Below, piece by piece: positions 7,614-16,486 of a stretch of 64,000 nucleotides of DNA. Location of the stretch: contig CAWCWN010000003.1 of NCBI GenBank assembly GCA_963799245.1, positions 1,178,001 through 1,242,000 on the forward strand. Direction: 5' to 3'. Every line of letters starts with the position of its first letter. Positions within the stretch are counted from its first letter, which is position 1. Below the pieces are notes generated by a model, which did not search any database, was not told the origin of the DNA, and saw only the letters and a program-made list of their open reading frames with translations. The position numbers and the translations under genes are program-made. The DNA comes from CAWCWN01 sp963799245. GTDB lineage: Bacteria; Chloroflexota; Ktedonobacteria; Ktedonobacterales; Ktedonobacteraceae.

Positions 7614-9659
7614 TCACCCCTGTAAATGTGTCGCCGAGTCAATTGTCCGCAGCTGCTGGTGAACTGCCAGCAGTTGCAGTCGCAGTTGCTGCATCGCTGC
7701 AGCGTTCTCAGCACATTGTGCCTCATGCAGAACATACTGTAACTCTGTATTCAATTGTAACAACCGTATGCGTTTGAGCCGGGTGGCGCACTGGACAGCA
7801 GCTTTGATCTGTCCTGCCTCATCTGAAGGAGTCCTCGACTCAACGCATTTACGCGCCCTCTCAACCGTTGCCAGCAAGGCAGAGGGCACAGACTGTTCTA
7901 AGGGTTCATGTAGGGAGGTAGAGCCACGTTGATAAACAGAGTTGAGAATGTGGTACAACTCTCGTGTGTCTGTCCCAGCAAAGTCACCAAGATTTATTAT
8001 ACCACAAACATACGGACTTAACCCAGGATTTTGCAAGAGTAGCCCAATTAGGTAGTCCTCCCATTGTAGCCTATCTACCTTTCTCTTGTCAAGCCCCGGC
8101 GTCTCAGCGGTCTTCTCACGTCCAGCCGCGCTCTCACCTTCCATCTCCTCTGGCAGGGCGGCTGCCTGAGCGTTCGCCCCCCTGCCCAGCAAATCACGCT
8201 GCTGGCCCACCGGCGCCGTGAATTCTGCCACCACACTACTTTTCTTCTGGCCCCTCACCACGCGCTGCAGTTCCTCATGCAGTAAACGCTCATCCATACT
8301 GATCATCGTCGCGAGTTTCCGCAGATAAGCATCACGCTTGATGCGGTCGGAGATCATGCCGATAACCGGTAACAGGCGTTTAGCCGCCTCCGTCTTACCC
8401 GCAGGTTCCCGCAGGTTCAGGCCCGCCGTTTTACTCGCAAAGTAGTACTCTACTAACGGCTGTGGATGCGCTACAGCATAGGACCACAACGCCGGGTTGG
8501 ATAGAATCACCTCGTCCGGATCCTGGCCAGCAGGCAATTGCAAAACATTGATCTCCGCATCCACCTGCTCTTCCAGCCGGATCATAGCGCGTGGCTCGCC
8601 GCGCTTACGCCTGCTGACGCTGGCCGCTGACGATGCCACCGGTACAGGCACAAGCGTTCGATCGAACGTTTTCAATGCTTCCTCGATACCATGCTCGGTC
8701 GCAGTTGCTCCCGCCGCGTCGGGATCCAGGGCAAGTGTCACCTGCCTGGTCAGTTTTTTTAATTGTTGAATGTGCTTCTCAGTGATTGCGCTGCCAATAC
8801 AGGCCACCGTTTGTTTTGTCCCGAACTGATGGGCCATCACCGCGTCGATATACCCCTCGACAATCACAACCTGCTGCGCGCGTTTAATCGCGTCTCTCGC
8901 CATGTCCAGGGCATACAAAACACTATTCTTCTCAAACAAGAGCGTTTGCGGCGAGTTAAGGTACTTTGGCTGGCTATCACCCAGGGCGCGTCCACCAAAA
9001 CCTATGACTCGAGCGCGCGTATCCCGGATAGGAAAAATCAAGCGCTGGCGGAAGTAATCATAGACCCCCCCGCTTCCAAGCAGCCCCTCATCACGCTGGC
9101 GAGCCAGGCCCCCCTGTACAAGCTCGTGTTCAGTGTATCCCTGCCCCAGCAGGTAGCTACTCAGGCCATCCCAGCGGTCGGGCGCATACCCAAGGCTAAA
9201 AGTAACCACGCTCTCTGACGAGATGCCGCGTTTCTGTACATAGGCACGAGCCTCAGCCGCCTCTTTCGAGCGTAAAAACATTTGATGAAACCATAGCAGG
9301 GCATCCTCGTTCAGCTTACGCATGCGCTCTTTCAGCGCGCCGCTCTCACGTTCTTCCTGAGAATCACGGCCACCGTTATCTTCAAGCACTACCCCGGCCT
9401 TTTGCGCCAGGTATAGAAGCGCGTCACGGAACTCCAGGCCCTGCTGAGCCTGTACAAACGTGAAGACATCGCCTCCCTCACTGCAGCCAAAGCAGCGCCA
9501 CGTTTGTGACTCCGGAAACACATAAAACGAAGGCGTGCGCTCATTATGCAACGGGCAAAGCCCCTTAAAAGCCTTGCCAGACTTCTGCAGCGCAACAACC
9601 AGGCCGATTTCTTCTATCACATCTATTTTTGTCTTTATCGTCTCAATGATAGAAGTCAT
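7614..9659 (-). CDS. dnaG: DNA primase
   Basis: 681 residues. The N-terminal CHC2-type zinc finger uses Cys35, His38, Cys56 and Cys59 (CPLH ... CFGC). The TOPRIM catalytic core begins near residue 262 with VVIVEGYIDAV (Glu268) and carries LALDPDAAG (Asp312, Asp314). A C-terminal ~200-residue region is the helicase-binding part. It makes RNA primers for lagging-strand synthesis at the replication fork. It is the gene immediately left of the putative origin, transcribed away from it, and probably shares a transcript with sigA. It is slightly longer than typical primases (~600) because of a low-complexity linker around residue 470-510. Confidence 0.96.
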   Translation of the reverse strand: MTSIIETIKTKIDVIEEIGLVVALQKSGKAFKGLCPLHNERTPSFYVFPESQTWRCFGCSEGGDVFTFVQAQQGLEFRDALLYLAQKAGVVLEDNGGRDSQEERESGALKERMRKLNEDALLWFHQMFLRSKEAAEARAYVQKRGISSESVVTFSLGYAPDRWDGLSSYLLGQGYTEHELVQGGLARQRDEGLLGSGGVYDYFRQRLIFPIRDTRARVIGFGGRALGDSQPKYLNSPQTLLFEKNSVLYALDMARDAIKRAQQVVIVEGYIDAVMAHQFGTKQTVACIGSAITEKHIQQLKKLTRQVTLALDPDAAGATATEHGIEEALKTFDRTLVPVPVASSAASVSRRKRGEPRAMIRLEEQVDAEINVLQLPAGQDPDEVILSNPALWSYAVAHPQPLVEYYFASKTAGLNLREPAGKTEAAKRLLPVIGMISDRIKRDAYLRKLATMISMDERLLHEELQRVVRGQKKSSVVAEFTAPVGQQRDLLGRGANAQAAALPEEMEGESAAGREKTAETPGLDKRKVDRLQWEDYLIGLLLQNPGLSPYVCGIINLGDFAGTDTRELYHILNSVYQRGSTSLHEPLEQSVPSALLATVERARKCVESRTPSDEAGQIKAAVQCATRLKRIRLLQLNTELQYVLHEAQCAENAAAMQQLRLQLLAVHQQLRTIDSATHLQG

Positions 9660-9854
9660 AGTTCATCCTCAGGTCGGGTGGCTTGGTTTATCCTACACCA
9701 CATATAACGAGTAATTTACGAGAAAGTCGCGTCGATCTGCACAAATTTACAATGTCGTTAAAATGCTATACCAATTGTACTATTCCCTGGAACGAATTAC
9801 TCTCTTTTCAGGATACTTATACCCGAAAATACGCGATGGCGAGCATCTGTAAAG

Positions 9855-10795
9855 TTATCCACTTATCCACAGCGAACTATATACTATAAGATTCTGTTTT
9901 ATTTTTAAAAAAATATATTACCGTAGTAGTAGATAGTGTGGATAAGTGGATAACTCGCCGCGAGCTGGAATTCCTGGCGCCAGCGGCATAGACTACATTC
10001 TCTTCTCAGGCTAATACAATTGACTTAACCACCGCGCTCCCGGTGGTACAGCGTAGGTTTATAATGTGTGGATAAAGACGAGTGTGCTGGTGATAACTCT
10101 GGTTTGCCCCAGACAACTTACCACCCCTCAAAAGGAGTTGGGGATAAGTTATCCCCGGCGCGGTGGACAAGTATTTGCGCTTATCCACTAGCTGGAGCCC
10201 GTGTGGATAAGTTATGCAAACTTTTGGGGATAACTTGCAGGACCAATACGATTACTTTCTCATTAGCTGCCGCGGTTGAAATGGGGGGGTAAGAAAAAGG
10301 GAGGCTGCTAAAAATTTGTATGGGCACTTTTGCACAATTCTAAGGAGTTATCCACAATTTTCGCCACTTTATCCACTTTATACGTATTTTCAGCTGCAGT
10401 TAGATTGAAAAATCCTGCCGCTGCCAGTAATGGTGCAGTTTTATGTTGCAGCGCCCGGGCGTCAGCGCGGAGCTGCTACCCATCGTCAGTCGCTCCCGCA
10501 GGCTGACGAGGCGACAATGTGGATAACTTATGGCCGGCGCTAATGGATGCGCCCGCATTTTACTGCCCGCTTTGTGGAAGGTGTGGACAAGTTATCCACA
10601 CAGAATGTGGATAACTTGCTAAAAAGCCTGCTCTGCGCAGAATGTGGATAAGTTATCCACACAGAATGTGGATAACTTTTGTCGGTTTGCGATATGTGTG
10701 CGCAATGTGGATAACTTATCCACATCACTTGTGGATAAGTATCATAGAGGCAAGAAAACGGGGAATAGCGACTTATCCACATCACTTGTGGATAA
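9855..10795. other. Putative chromosomal replication origin (oriC) with DnaA-box cluster
   Basis: No convincing gene lies between dnaG and 10892. Sixteen exact TTATCCACA boxes are present: plus strand at 9863, 10348, 10592, 10653, 10716 and 10773; minus strand at 9937, 10067, 10202, 10518, 10606, 10643, 10667, 10706, 10730 and 10787. Four TTATCCACT variants lie at 9855, 9945, 10181 and 10369, and near-matches at 10225 and 10582. DnaA binds TTATNCACA boxes to open the origin. dnaA itself is not in the window. Two parS sites at 0.3 and 2.1 kb, and adjacent dnaG, fit an origin-proximal location. Short open frames inside follow from the repeats and are not genes. Confidence 0.88.
9872..9936. other. 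AT-rich segment framed by inverted DnaA-box doublets (candidate unwinding element)
   Basis: The segment is markedly AT-rich (a run of A/T through 9878-9920 including seven consecutive A). It is bounded by a 17-bp doublet of overlapping boxes at 9855-9871 and its exact inverse at 9937-9953. This is the arrangement expected of a DNA-unwinding element beside oriented DnaA sites, but unwinding is inferred. Confidence 0.6.
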
Positions 10796-10891
10796 GTCGG
10801 GGGAAAATTGTGTACATGTAGATCCAGTTCATGGCTGCAGCAGCTTAAAATGAACGCTTTTCTGGCTCTTGCAACTGGTACTCTCTATAAT

Positions 10892-13339
10892 TTAAGAGGA
10901 GCGCCCTTGAGAGGTTCTGCGTGCAGAAAGAAGATCATCGGACTGGCAAAAGGCGTTTTGAGCCAGGAGGTTATATACGCGTAAGATCTCTCCTATCGCT
11001 GCGGCCGAAGTAGGCACATATCCCAGGCGATGTGGCTGGTCTCCACTGAAGACTCCTCCAACCATGCCAAGTATTCCTTTGTGCAGGTCATGCATATGGA
11101 AGGCCTCCAGCAGCTGGAGGCCTTTGTGCCACCAATCTGCCTGCTGCCTGTGCGTTGATCGCCTCGTTGTGCCAGAGGCTCGCGCAATGTTCAGCAAAGC
11201 ATCAACGTACGGACCGATGAGCCATGGCCAGCTACTACCCTGGTGAAGCGCGCGTAGCTGCTCTTCCTGCCCTGCCCCGGGCTGGCCCAGGTATCCTGTT
11301 TCAAAAATGGCCAGGCTGCGTAAACCATAAGGCGTAAGCAGGTGGCGGGTAACCGTATCACAGACCTCCTGCCAGCGCTCCATATCCAGGACCTGGTAGC
11401 GCAGAGACACTGCCAGGAGCTGGTTAGGTCGCAATGCCGCATCTGCTCCATGCGGTCCATCGATTCCATCATACAGGTAGCCGCCACGACTATGCCAGAA
11501 GCGCTGATTAAAACTCTCTTTGCAGCGCTGGCTCAACTCGGCGTAATATTCCGGCGTGGGGCCCATCTGGCCGCGCCTTTGCCGGTATTGTGACCATTCT
11601 TGCATGAGTGAGAGGGCGTGGTGCCATAAAGCATTGACCTCGACCGTTTTTCCACCTCGCTGGGTGATGGGACAGCCAGCGATCGTCGCATTCATCCATG
11701 TCAGGGCCCTGTGCGGGTGGTATGCACTAAGAAGGCCATCAGCGGCATCAACCACGATGGCATTAAATGTTCCGCGTAGGTGCCAGGCGATACTATCAAC
11801 CAGGCGCGGATACAGCTCGTCAAGAAGTTCGTAATCGTACGTATTGCGTAGATAGTGATCCAGCGCGTAAAAGAACCAGAGCGTCGTATCGGCTCCGTTA
11901 TAGTCTTCTTCTTCCAGAGACTGTCCCGGAGACGGTAGGCGGTCTGGCAGCAGGCCCTGTTGAAAGTAGCGTGCGAGATTACGCAGCACGCTGCGCGCTG
12001 CATCAAATCGTCGTGTAGCCAGCGCCAGGCCAGGAAGCGCAAGCAAGGCGTCACGTGTGCTTTCTGTCAGGCTGTAGTAGTCGGCAAGTATGGTGCTCAT
12101 GCGCTCCGGAGCGCAAAAAGAGAAGGGTTTATGAGCGGGGGCGGGGGCAACGGCTGTGGAACTGGTCTCGCATCGGATTAAAAAGCGCTCTGCCGCCTGC
12201 ACGAGCAGCCGTAAAAATTCCTCCTCTCCTATAGAGGAGGTATCAACGGCCAGTGACCGGGGCGGTAATGGCGACATGTGCCCATAGTAATACATTATCC
12301 CACCCACGCCAAAGTAGCGCTGCGGCTGCAAGATGTCGCGCTGACCTGCGATGCTGCGCTTAAAAGAAAGGCTGCACTGGCTTGGGCGAGGTATCTGTGT
12401 AGAAGCGCTTAACTCCTCGGAGCTCACGATGACTGTCAGGGTTGAGTCCTCACCGGGCCAGAGTTTCGCCCGCATCACTCCCGGCAGGTAGAGGTCATCG
12501 ACCGCGGCTCTGCCAGCGGCCTGATCATGACGGCGCAGGACATGCCAGTACCAGACATTGGTGGGAATGAATGTGGTGGCACTATCTTCATGGCCGACTG
12601 CGAAGATGGAAAATGCCGGCGCGCCCTCCCAGGCACGAACGGTGCAAACGGCAACACCCGCTGGCAGCGAGAGGCTCTCTGGTAGAGCCTCCTGCCCGTG
12701 GCGCACCTGAAAATGCCAGGCGAGGTCGCCATGTTGAGGTTGGTCAAATGGACGATACGCGGAAAATGGCAGCAGGGTGAGGATGAGCGCGCGCTGTTCA
12801 GCGTAGCTTGAATGGCGCCTAAAGGACCTGTCACCACCCGCTCTGCCGCTATTCTCGCGCTGGCTGAGACCATAAAGAGATGCGGCCGGTCCCGGTGAGG
12901 TATCAGCTATGCCTTCTCTACGTAGTACGCGGTATTGAATGCAGGTTGTATGGTCTCCATGAGGCATCCAGATACGTTTTTCAAGCAAAACGCCGTCGAT
13001 ACCACCCAGGCGATACGTAAATATTGGAAAGCCTTCCTCAAGGCGAAAGGTTTCGAGGTGTACAAAGCCGTTGGGATTTAAAGTGCCATCGCTGTACTCA
13101 TTTGTGCCCAGGTAGTAGGTGCGTTGATCAAAGACGACTTCTTCATCTATTTTTGCCAGCAAAAGCTGGGGAACGCTGGCACCCGCCAGGGGCGCCACCA
13201 GCAGGCCATGCTGCATGCGGGTTAATACTCCGGCGACGGTTCCTGCTGCGTATCCTCCCTGTCCGTTTGTAATTAACCACTCGCGTGCAATGGTCTCGTG
13301 AAGATTACAACAAACGCTGCGAGTAAAAGCGATGGGCAT
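10892..13339 (-). CDS. Glycogen debranching enzyme (amylo-alpha-1,6-glucosidase, GH133-like)
   Basis: 815 residues. The N-terminal beta-sandwich domain (about 1-290) starts REWLITNGQGGYAAGTVAG, which is typical of bacterial GDE_N. The C-terminal alpha/alpha-barrel domain (about 390-790) carries ADTTLWFFYALDHYLRN and EVNALWHHALSLM, the segments that hold the acid/base residues in this family, and ends with an LGYVPTSAAAIGEILR segment. It hydrolyses alpha-1,6 branch stubs of glycogen or similar glucans in the cytoplasm. GGAGGG lies 8 bp before the ATG. It stands alone between the origin and a divergent transporter operon; no other glycogen gene is visible. Confidence 0.9.
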   Translation of the reverse strand: MPIAFTRSVCCNLHETIAREWLITNGQGGYAAGTVAGVLTRMQHGLLVAPLAGASVPQLLLAKIDEEVVFDQRTYYLGTNEYSDGTLNPNGFVHLETFRLEEGFPIFTYRLGGIDGVLLEKRIWMPHGDHTTCIQYRVLRREGIADTSPGPAASLYGLSQRENSGRAGGDRSFRRHSSYAEQRALILTLLPFSAYRPFDQPQHGDLAWHFQVRHGQEALPESLSLPAGVAVCTVRAWEGAPAFSIFAVGHEDSATTFIPTNVWYWHVLRRHDQAAGRAAVDDLYLPGVMRAKLWPGEDSTLTVIVSSEELSASTQIPRPSQCSLSFKRSIAGQRDILQPQRYFGVGGIMYYYGHMSPLPPRSLAVDTSSIGEEEFLRLLVQAAERFLIRCETSSTAVAPAPAHKPFSFCAPERMSTILADYYSLTESTRDALLALPGLALATRRFDAARSVLRNLARYFQQGLLPDRLPSPGQSLEEEDYNGADTTLWFFYALDHYLRNTYDYELLDELYPRLVDSIAWHLRGTFNAIVVDAADGLLSAYHPHRALTWMNATIAGCPITQRGGKTVEVNALWHHALSLMQEWSQYRQRRGQMGPTPEYYAELSQRCKESFNQRFWHSRGGYLYDGIDGPHGADAALRPNQLLAVSLRYQVLDMERWQEVCDTVTRHLLTPYGLRSLAIFETGYLGQPGAGQEEQLRALHQGSSWPWLIGPYVDALLNIARASGTTRRSTHRQQADWWHKGLQLLEAFHMHDLHKGILGMVGGVFSGDQPHRLGYVPTSAAAIGEILRVYNLLAQNAFCQSDDLLSARRTSQGRSS

Positions 13340-13519
13340 GAGGTAGACCCTCCAACATCTCAGCTCTGTGTGGAGAACGAGCCCACAAATATTGATTTTT
13401 ACACCCTCCTAGTGTAACATAACACGCGCCTAGAAACAGTATATTTCTCATTATATCTTCTATAATGTGATCAAATTGTTAGTAGATGCTGAGTATTTGT
13501 GGCAACAAAGAGAGGTTTT

Positions 13520-14407
13520 ATGTCATCTTTTCCACCTGCGCAGCGGGGAAAGCCTACCTCATCGGCGTACCGATTACTAATGCAATGCGCGTTGCTCATA
13601 TTTCTCGCGCCTGGCTTTGCTGCCTGCGCCAGCCAGGCGCGCGCCAGTAATGCCCATCCCCTCGGCCTGGTCACGCCCGGGATCCTGAGCGTTGCCAGTG
13701 ACACTACCGATCCTCCCCAGGTGTTTATTGACCCTCACACTTCACAGCCCGCGGGCTTTGATGTTGACCTTATCACAGCTATGGCCCGGCGCCTGGGTCT
13801 CAAGGTACGGGTACTGACTACCAAGCCGGATATACTCATCAGTGACCTGCAGTACGGGCGCTACGATGTCGCCATGTCGGCTATTCCCATAACGCCCGCT
13901 CGCCAGTCAAGCGTCAACTTCATTCCTTACTTCGTGGGCGGCTCATCTCTGCTGGTTCAGGCCGGCAACCCGGCCGCTATCAAGGGCCTGAATGACCTGT
14001 GCGGACGCGGCGTTGCCGTTCAGATCGGCACGCGCGAGCAGCTTGACCTGCAAAATACCAGCCAGCTCTGCCAGCAGCAGGGGAGGTCTCCCATCTCTTT
14101 GCTCGTCTTACGCGACGAGCCCGCCGTCGTGCAGGCGTTAAAAGATGCGCAGGTGGTTGCGACGTACCAGGACGCAACAACCACTGACTATTTTATGCAG
14201 CTTAACCCCGGACGTTTTGCGCTGGGAGGTGGCGTCATGCATGCCAGCCTGGAGGGCATCGCTGTCAATAAGGATGATGTGGCCCTCTACCAGGCTCTGG
14301 CAAAGACCCTGAGCAGCTTGATAATGGATAAGACCTATCAGCGCCTGATCCTGAAATGGGGCCTTGTGCACGGAGCAATGCCGTTTGAAATTCGCCAGGC
14401 CGTGTAA
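13520..14407 (+). CDS. Amino-acid ABC transporter substrate-binding lipoprotein (copy 1)
   Basis: About 295 residues of the family-3 solute-binding fold: SVASDTTDPPQVFIDPHT, GFDVDLITAMARRLGLK, and the closing KWGLVHG. The N-terminus has a hydrophobic segment ending FAAC, a lipoprotein signal, so the protein would be anchored outside the membrane. Ligands of this family are polar amino acids or related compounds. The ATG at 13520 is chosen because AGAGAGG lies just upstream; a GTG at 13499 is in frame. It is about half identical by eye to the next gene and lies 199 bp before it. The two look like a tandem duplication. A TATAAT hexamer lies at 13461-13466. Confidence 0.88.
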   Translation: MSSFPPAQRGKPTSSAYRLLMQCALLIFLAPGFAACASQARASNAHPLGLVTPGILSVASDTTDPPQVFIDPHTSQPAGFDVDLITAMARRLGLKVRVLTTKPDILISDLQYGRYDVAMSAIPITPARQSSVNFIPYFVGGSSLLVQAGNPAAIKGLNDLCGRGVAVQIGTREQLDLQNTSQLCQQQGRSPISLLVLRDEPAVVQALKDAQVVATYQDATTTDYFMQLNPGRFALGGGVMHASLEGIAVNKDDVALYQALAKTLSSLIMDKTYQRLILKWGLVHGAMPFEIRQAV

Positions 14408-14606
14408 ACTGCAAATATGCCAGGCACGGAATATATTTGGTGACACAAACGAAGAAAAGGACGTAGTTACATACATACATAGGAGGAGGTGCCCTGGTAT
14501 CTCTTCCTGGCGACGCGCGTTGCTTGAAGTGAGCCCGTAACAGTGTTACACCCCGTTCCCTTTGAGTATGTATTTGTTTCTTCTATTTTAAGAAGGAGAA
14601 AATCTC

Positions 14607-15515
14607 ATGCTACCCTTATTCCCCCGGCTGCGAGAGCGAAAAATTACGCCAGGCATGTCATGGCTGGGCATCTTGCTTGTTCTGGCCCTGCTGCTAGCCG
14701 CCTGTGGCAGCAGCGGCAGTTCTTCGACGGCCAGCGCCCCGACAGCGAACGTCACACCCCCCAGCGATCTGATTCATGCAGGTACCTTAACCGTGGGCAG
14801 TGACACCACCTATCCTCCGCAGGAATACATCGATACGACGACGAACAAAGCGACAGGTTTTGACGTCGATCTGATTACGGCCATGGCCCAGCGTATGGGT
14901 CTGCAGGCCAACATTGTCACGACGAAGTTTGACACGATCATCGATGACCTGGCCAACAAGCGTTTTGACGTGGTTATCTCGGCCGTTACCATCAATCCAG
15001 ACCGCCAGAAGAAAGTCGATTTCGTACCTTATTTTAATGCCGGCGAGTCGCTGCTGGTCCAGGCCGGCAATCCCCATAACATCAAAGCTTTAAGCGACCT
15101 GTGCGGGCAGAATGTGGGCGTGCAGACCGGTACGGTCGAACAGCCCGACCTGCAGGCCGCCAGCGCCGCCTGCCAGAAGGCCGCTAAGCCCCCCATCAAC
15201 CTGACCGTCCTGCAGGATCAGACCGCTGTCATACAGCTGCTGGTAAATAAGCGCGTGGTCGCCACCTACCAGGACTCACCAGTGACCGACTACTACAACA
15301 AGCAGCATCCCGGCCAGTTCGCGGTCGGCGGCTCGGTCGTCAACGCGGCGCTGGAAGGAATAGCTGTGCGCAAGGGCGATACCTCCATGTTTAATGCCGT
15401 GAAGACCGCTTTCGACGAGGTAAAGGCCGACGGCGCCTACCATACTATCATTGAGAAGTGGGGCCTGACGAGCGGACAGATCTCCATGCTTGACCGCCGC
15501 TCGTACTTCGTATAA
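14607..15515 (+). CDS. Amino-acid ABC transporter substrate-binding lipoprotein (copy 2)
   Basis: 302 residues with the lipobox LLLAACGSSG near residue 35 and the family-3 binding fold (VGSDTTYPPQEYIDTTTNKA, GFDVDLITAMAQRMGLQ, KKVDFVPYFNAGESLLVQAG). The mature protein would capture a polar amino acid and pass it to the permease encoded 178 bp downstream. AAGGAG lies just before the start. It resembles copy 1 throughout, with closer agreement to the family consensus, and is the copy physically next to the permease. A 10-bp stem-loop separates it from the permease gene. Confidence 0.92.
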   Translation: MLPLFPRLRERKITPGMSWLGILLVLALLLAACGSSGSSSTASAPTANVTPPSDLIHAGTLTVGSDTTYPPQEYIDTTTNKATGFDVDLITAMAQRMGLQANIVTTKFDTIIDDLANKRFDVVISAVTINPDRQKKVDFVPYFNAGESLLVQAGNPHNIKALSDLCGQNVGVQTGTVEQPDLQAASAACQKAAKPPINLTVLQDQTAVIQLLVNKRVVATYQDSPVTDYYNKQHPGQFAVGGSVVNAALEGIAVRKGDTSMFNAVKTAFDEVKADGAYHTIIEKWGLTSGQISMLDRRSYFV

Positions 15516-15530
15516 ACTGGCTTATAATTC

Positions 15531-15566
15531 ATCCGACCTGCTGGCGCTGCTGGCGGCAGGTCGGAT
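15531..15566 (+). terminator. Intercistronic stem-loop between binding protein and permease
   Basis: ATCCGACCTG (15531-15540) pairs perfectly with CAGGTCGGAT (15557-15566) around a 16-base loop. There is no T-tract, so it is more likely a transcript-stabilising or partial-termination element that keeps binding-protein mRNA in excess of permease mRNA, a common arrangement in ABC transporter operons. Confidence 0.6.
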
Positions 15567-15693
15567 TGGGGAATACCTCCCTCATAATGAGAAATATGCA
15601 GGGGTGCTCTCGTCGCATGGTGGTGGGGGCATCCCTTTGTGGGTACCTCGCCCGGGCTGGCAAAATGCGCAACCACGAGCAAAGGAGTTGAGC

Positions 15694-16467
15694 GTGTTTA
15701 GATGGGATCTTGTCTGGCACTATTTATTTGCTGATCCAAATTTGTTGTTCCTCACCGCAGCCTGGACGACGTTGTGGATATCGGTGGTAGCTCAGCTATG
15801 TGGCATTATTATCGGCCTCTTTCTCGCTTTGATGCGCATGTCACGTTTTCCCCTGCTGACGTGGCCTGCGCGCGCCTATATCTGGTTCTTTCGCGGCAGC
15901 CCACTGCTTGTGCAGGTCTTGCTGCTATGGGATGGCCTGCCGCGCGTAGTCCCGGGCCTCCTGCTGCCGAATTTTGCCTGTATTCTGGTTGCGTTCTCAT
16001 TGAACGAAGGCGCATATATGGCGGAAATTATTCGTGCCGGCATTACCTCGGTAGATACAGGCCAGATGGAGGCGGCGAAATCCCTGGGGATGCGCTATAT
16101 TCTGGCCATGCGGCGTATTATATTGCCCCAGGCTGCGCGGGTCATCGTCCCGCCGCTGGGCAATGAATTTAATAACATGCTCAAGACAACCTCCATCGCC
16201 TCAGTAATTGGCCTGCTTGAGCTAACCGGCACGGCCGAAGTCTATGGTTCGCAGGACTTCATTATTTTTGAACTGTTAATTGTTGCCACCGTCTACTACC
16301 TGTTGCTGACGACGCTGTGGGGCTATCTCCAGTCCTGGATTGAAAACCGCCTGGATCCCAATCGCACGCTTAGAGCGGATATCGATACAAAAAGTTGGAC
16401 CGACCGCATGCTTGGCTTTGGCTCAAAAGAGGCGCGCGGCGCCGGTACCCTGGTAAGCGGCCACTAG
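15694..16467 (+). CDS. Amino-acid ABC transporter permease (HisM/GlnP family)
   Basis: 257 residues with about five membrane segments and the EAA loop EAAKSLGMRYILAMRRIILP that contacts the ATPase. It forms the transmembrane channel of the importer. The GTG at 15694 is chosen because AAAGGAG lies 6 bp before it and the protein then begins MFRWDLVWHYLF, as in relatives. The frame is open further upstream to 15490, but that stretch overlaps the previous gene and contains the stem-loop. The ATPase gene follows after 19 bp. Confidence 0.93.
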   Translation: MFRWDLVWHYLFADPNLLFLTAAWTTLWISVVAQLCGIIIGLFLALMRMSRFPLLTWPARAYIWFFRGSPLLVQVLLLWDGLPRVVPGLLLPNFACILVAFSLNEGAYMAEIIRAGITSVDTGQMEAAKSLGMRYILAMRRIILPQAARVIVPPLGNEFNNMLKTTSIASVIGLLELTGTAEVYGSQDFIIFELLIVATVYYLLLTTLWGYLQSWIENRLDPNRTLRADIDTKSWTDRMLGFGSKEARGAGTLVSGH

Positions 16468-16486
16468 AAGACGATAAGGAAGAGCA

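Noticed and set aside
9683..10853. Short open frames in the origin block (for example 10644-10853 plus, 10540-10785 minus)
   Set aside because: They arise from repeated DnaA boxes, lack ribosome sites and encode repetitive LSTS/YPH peptides.
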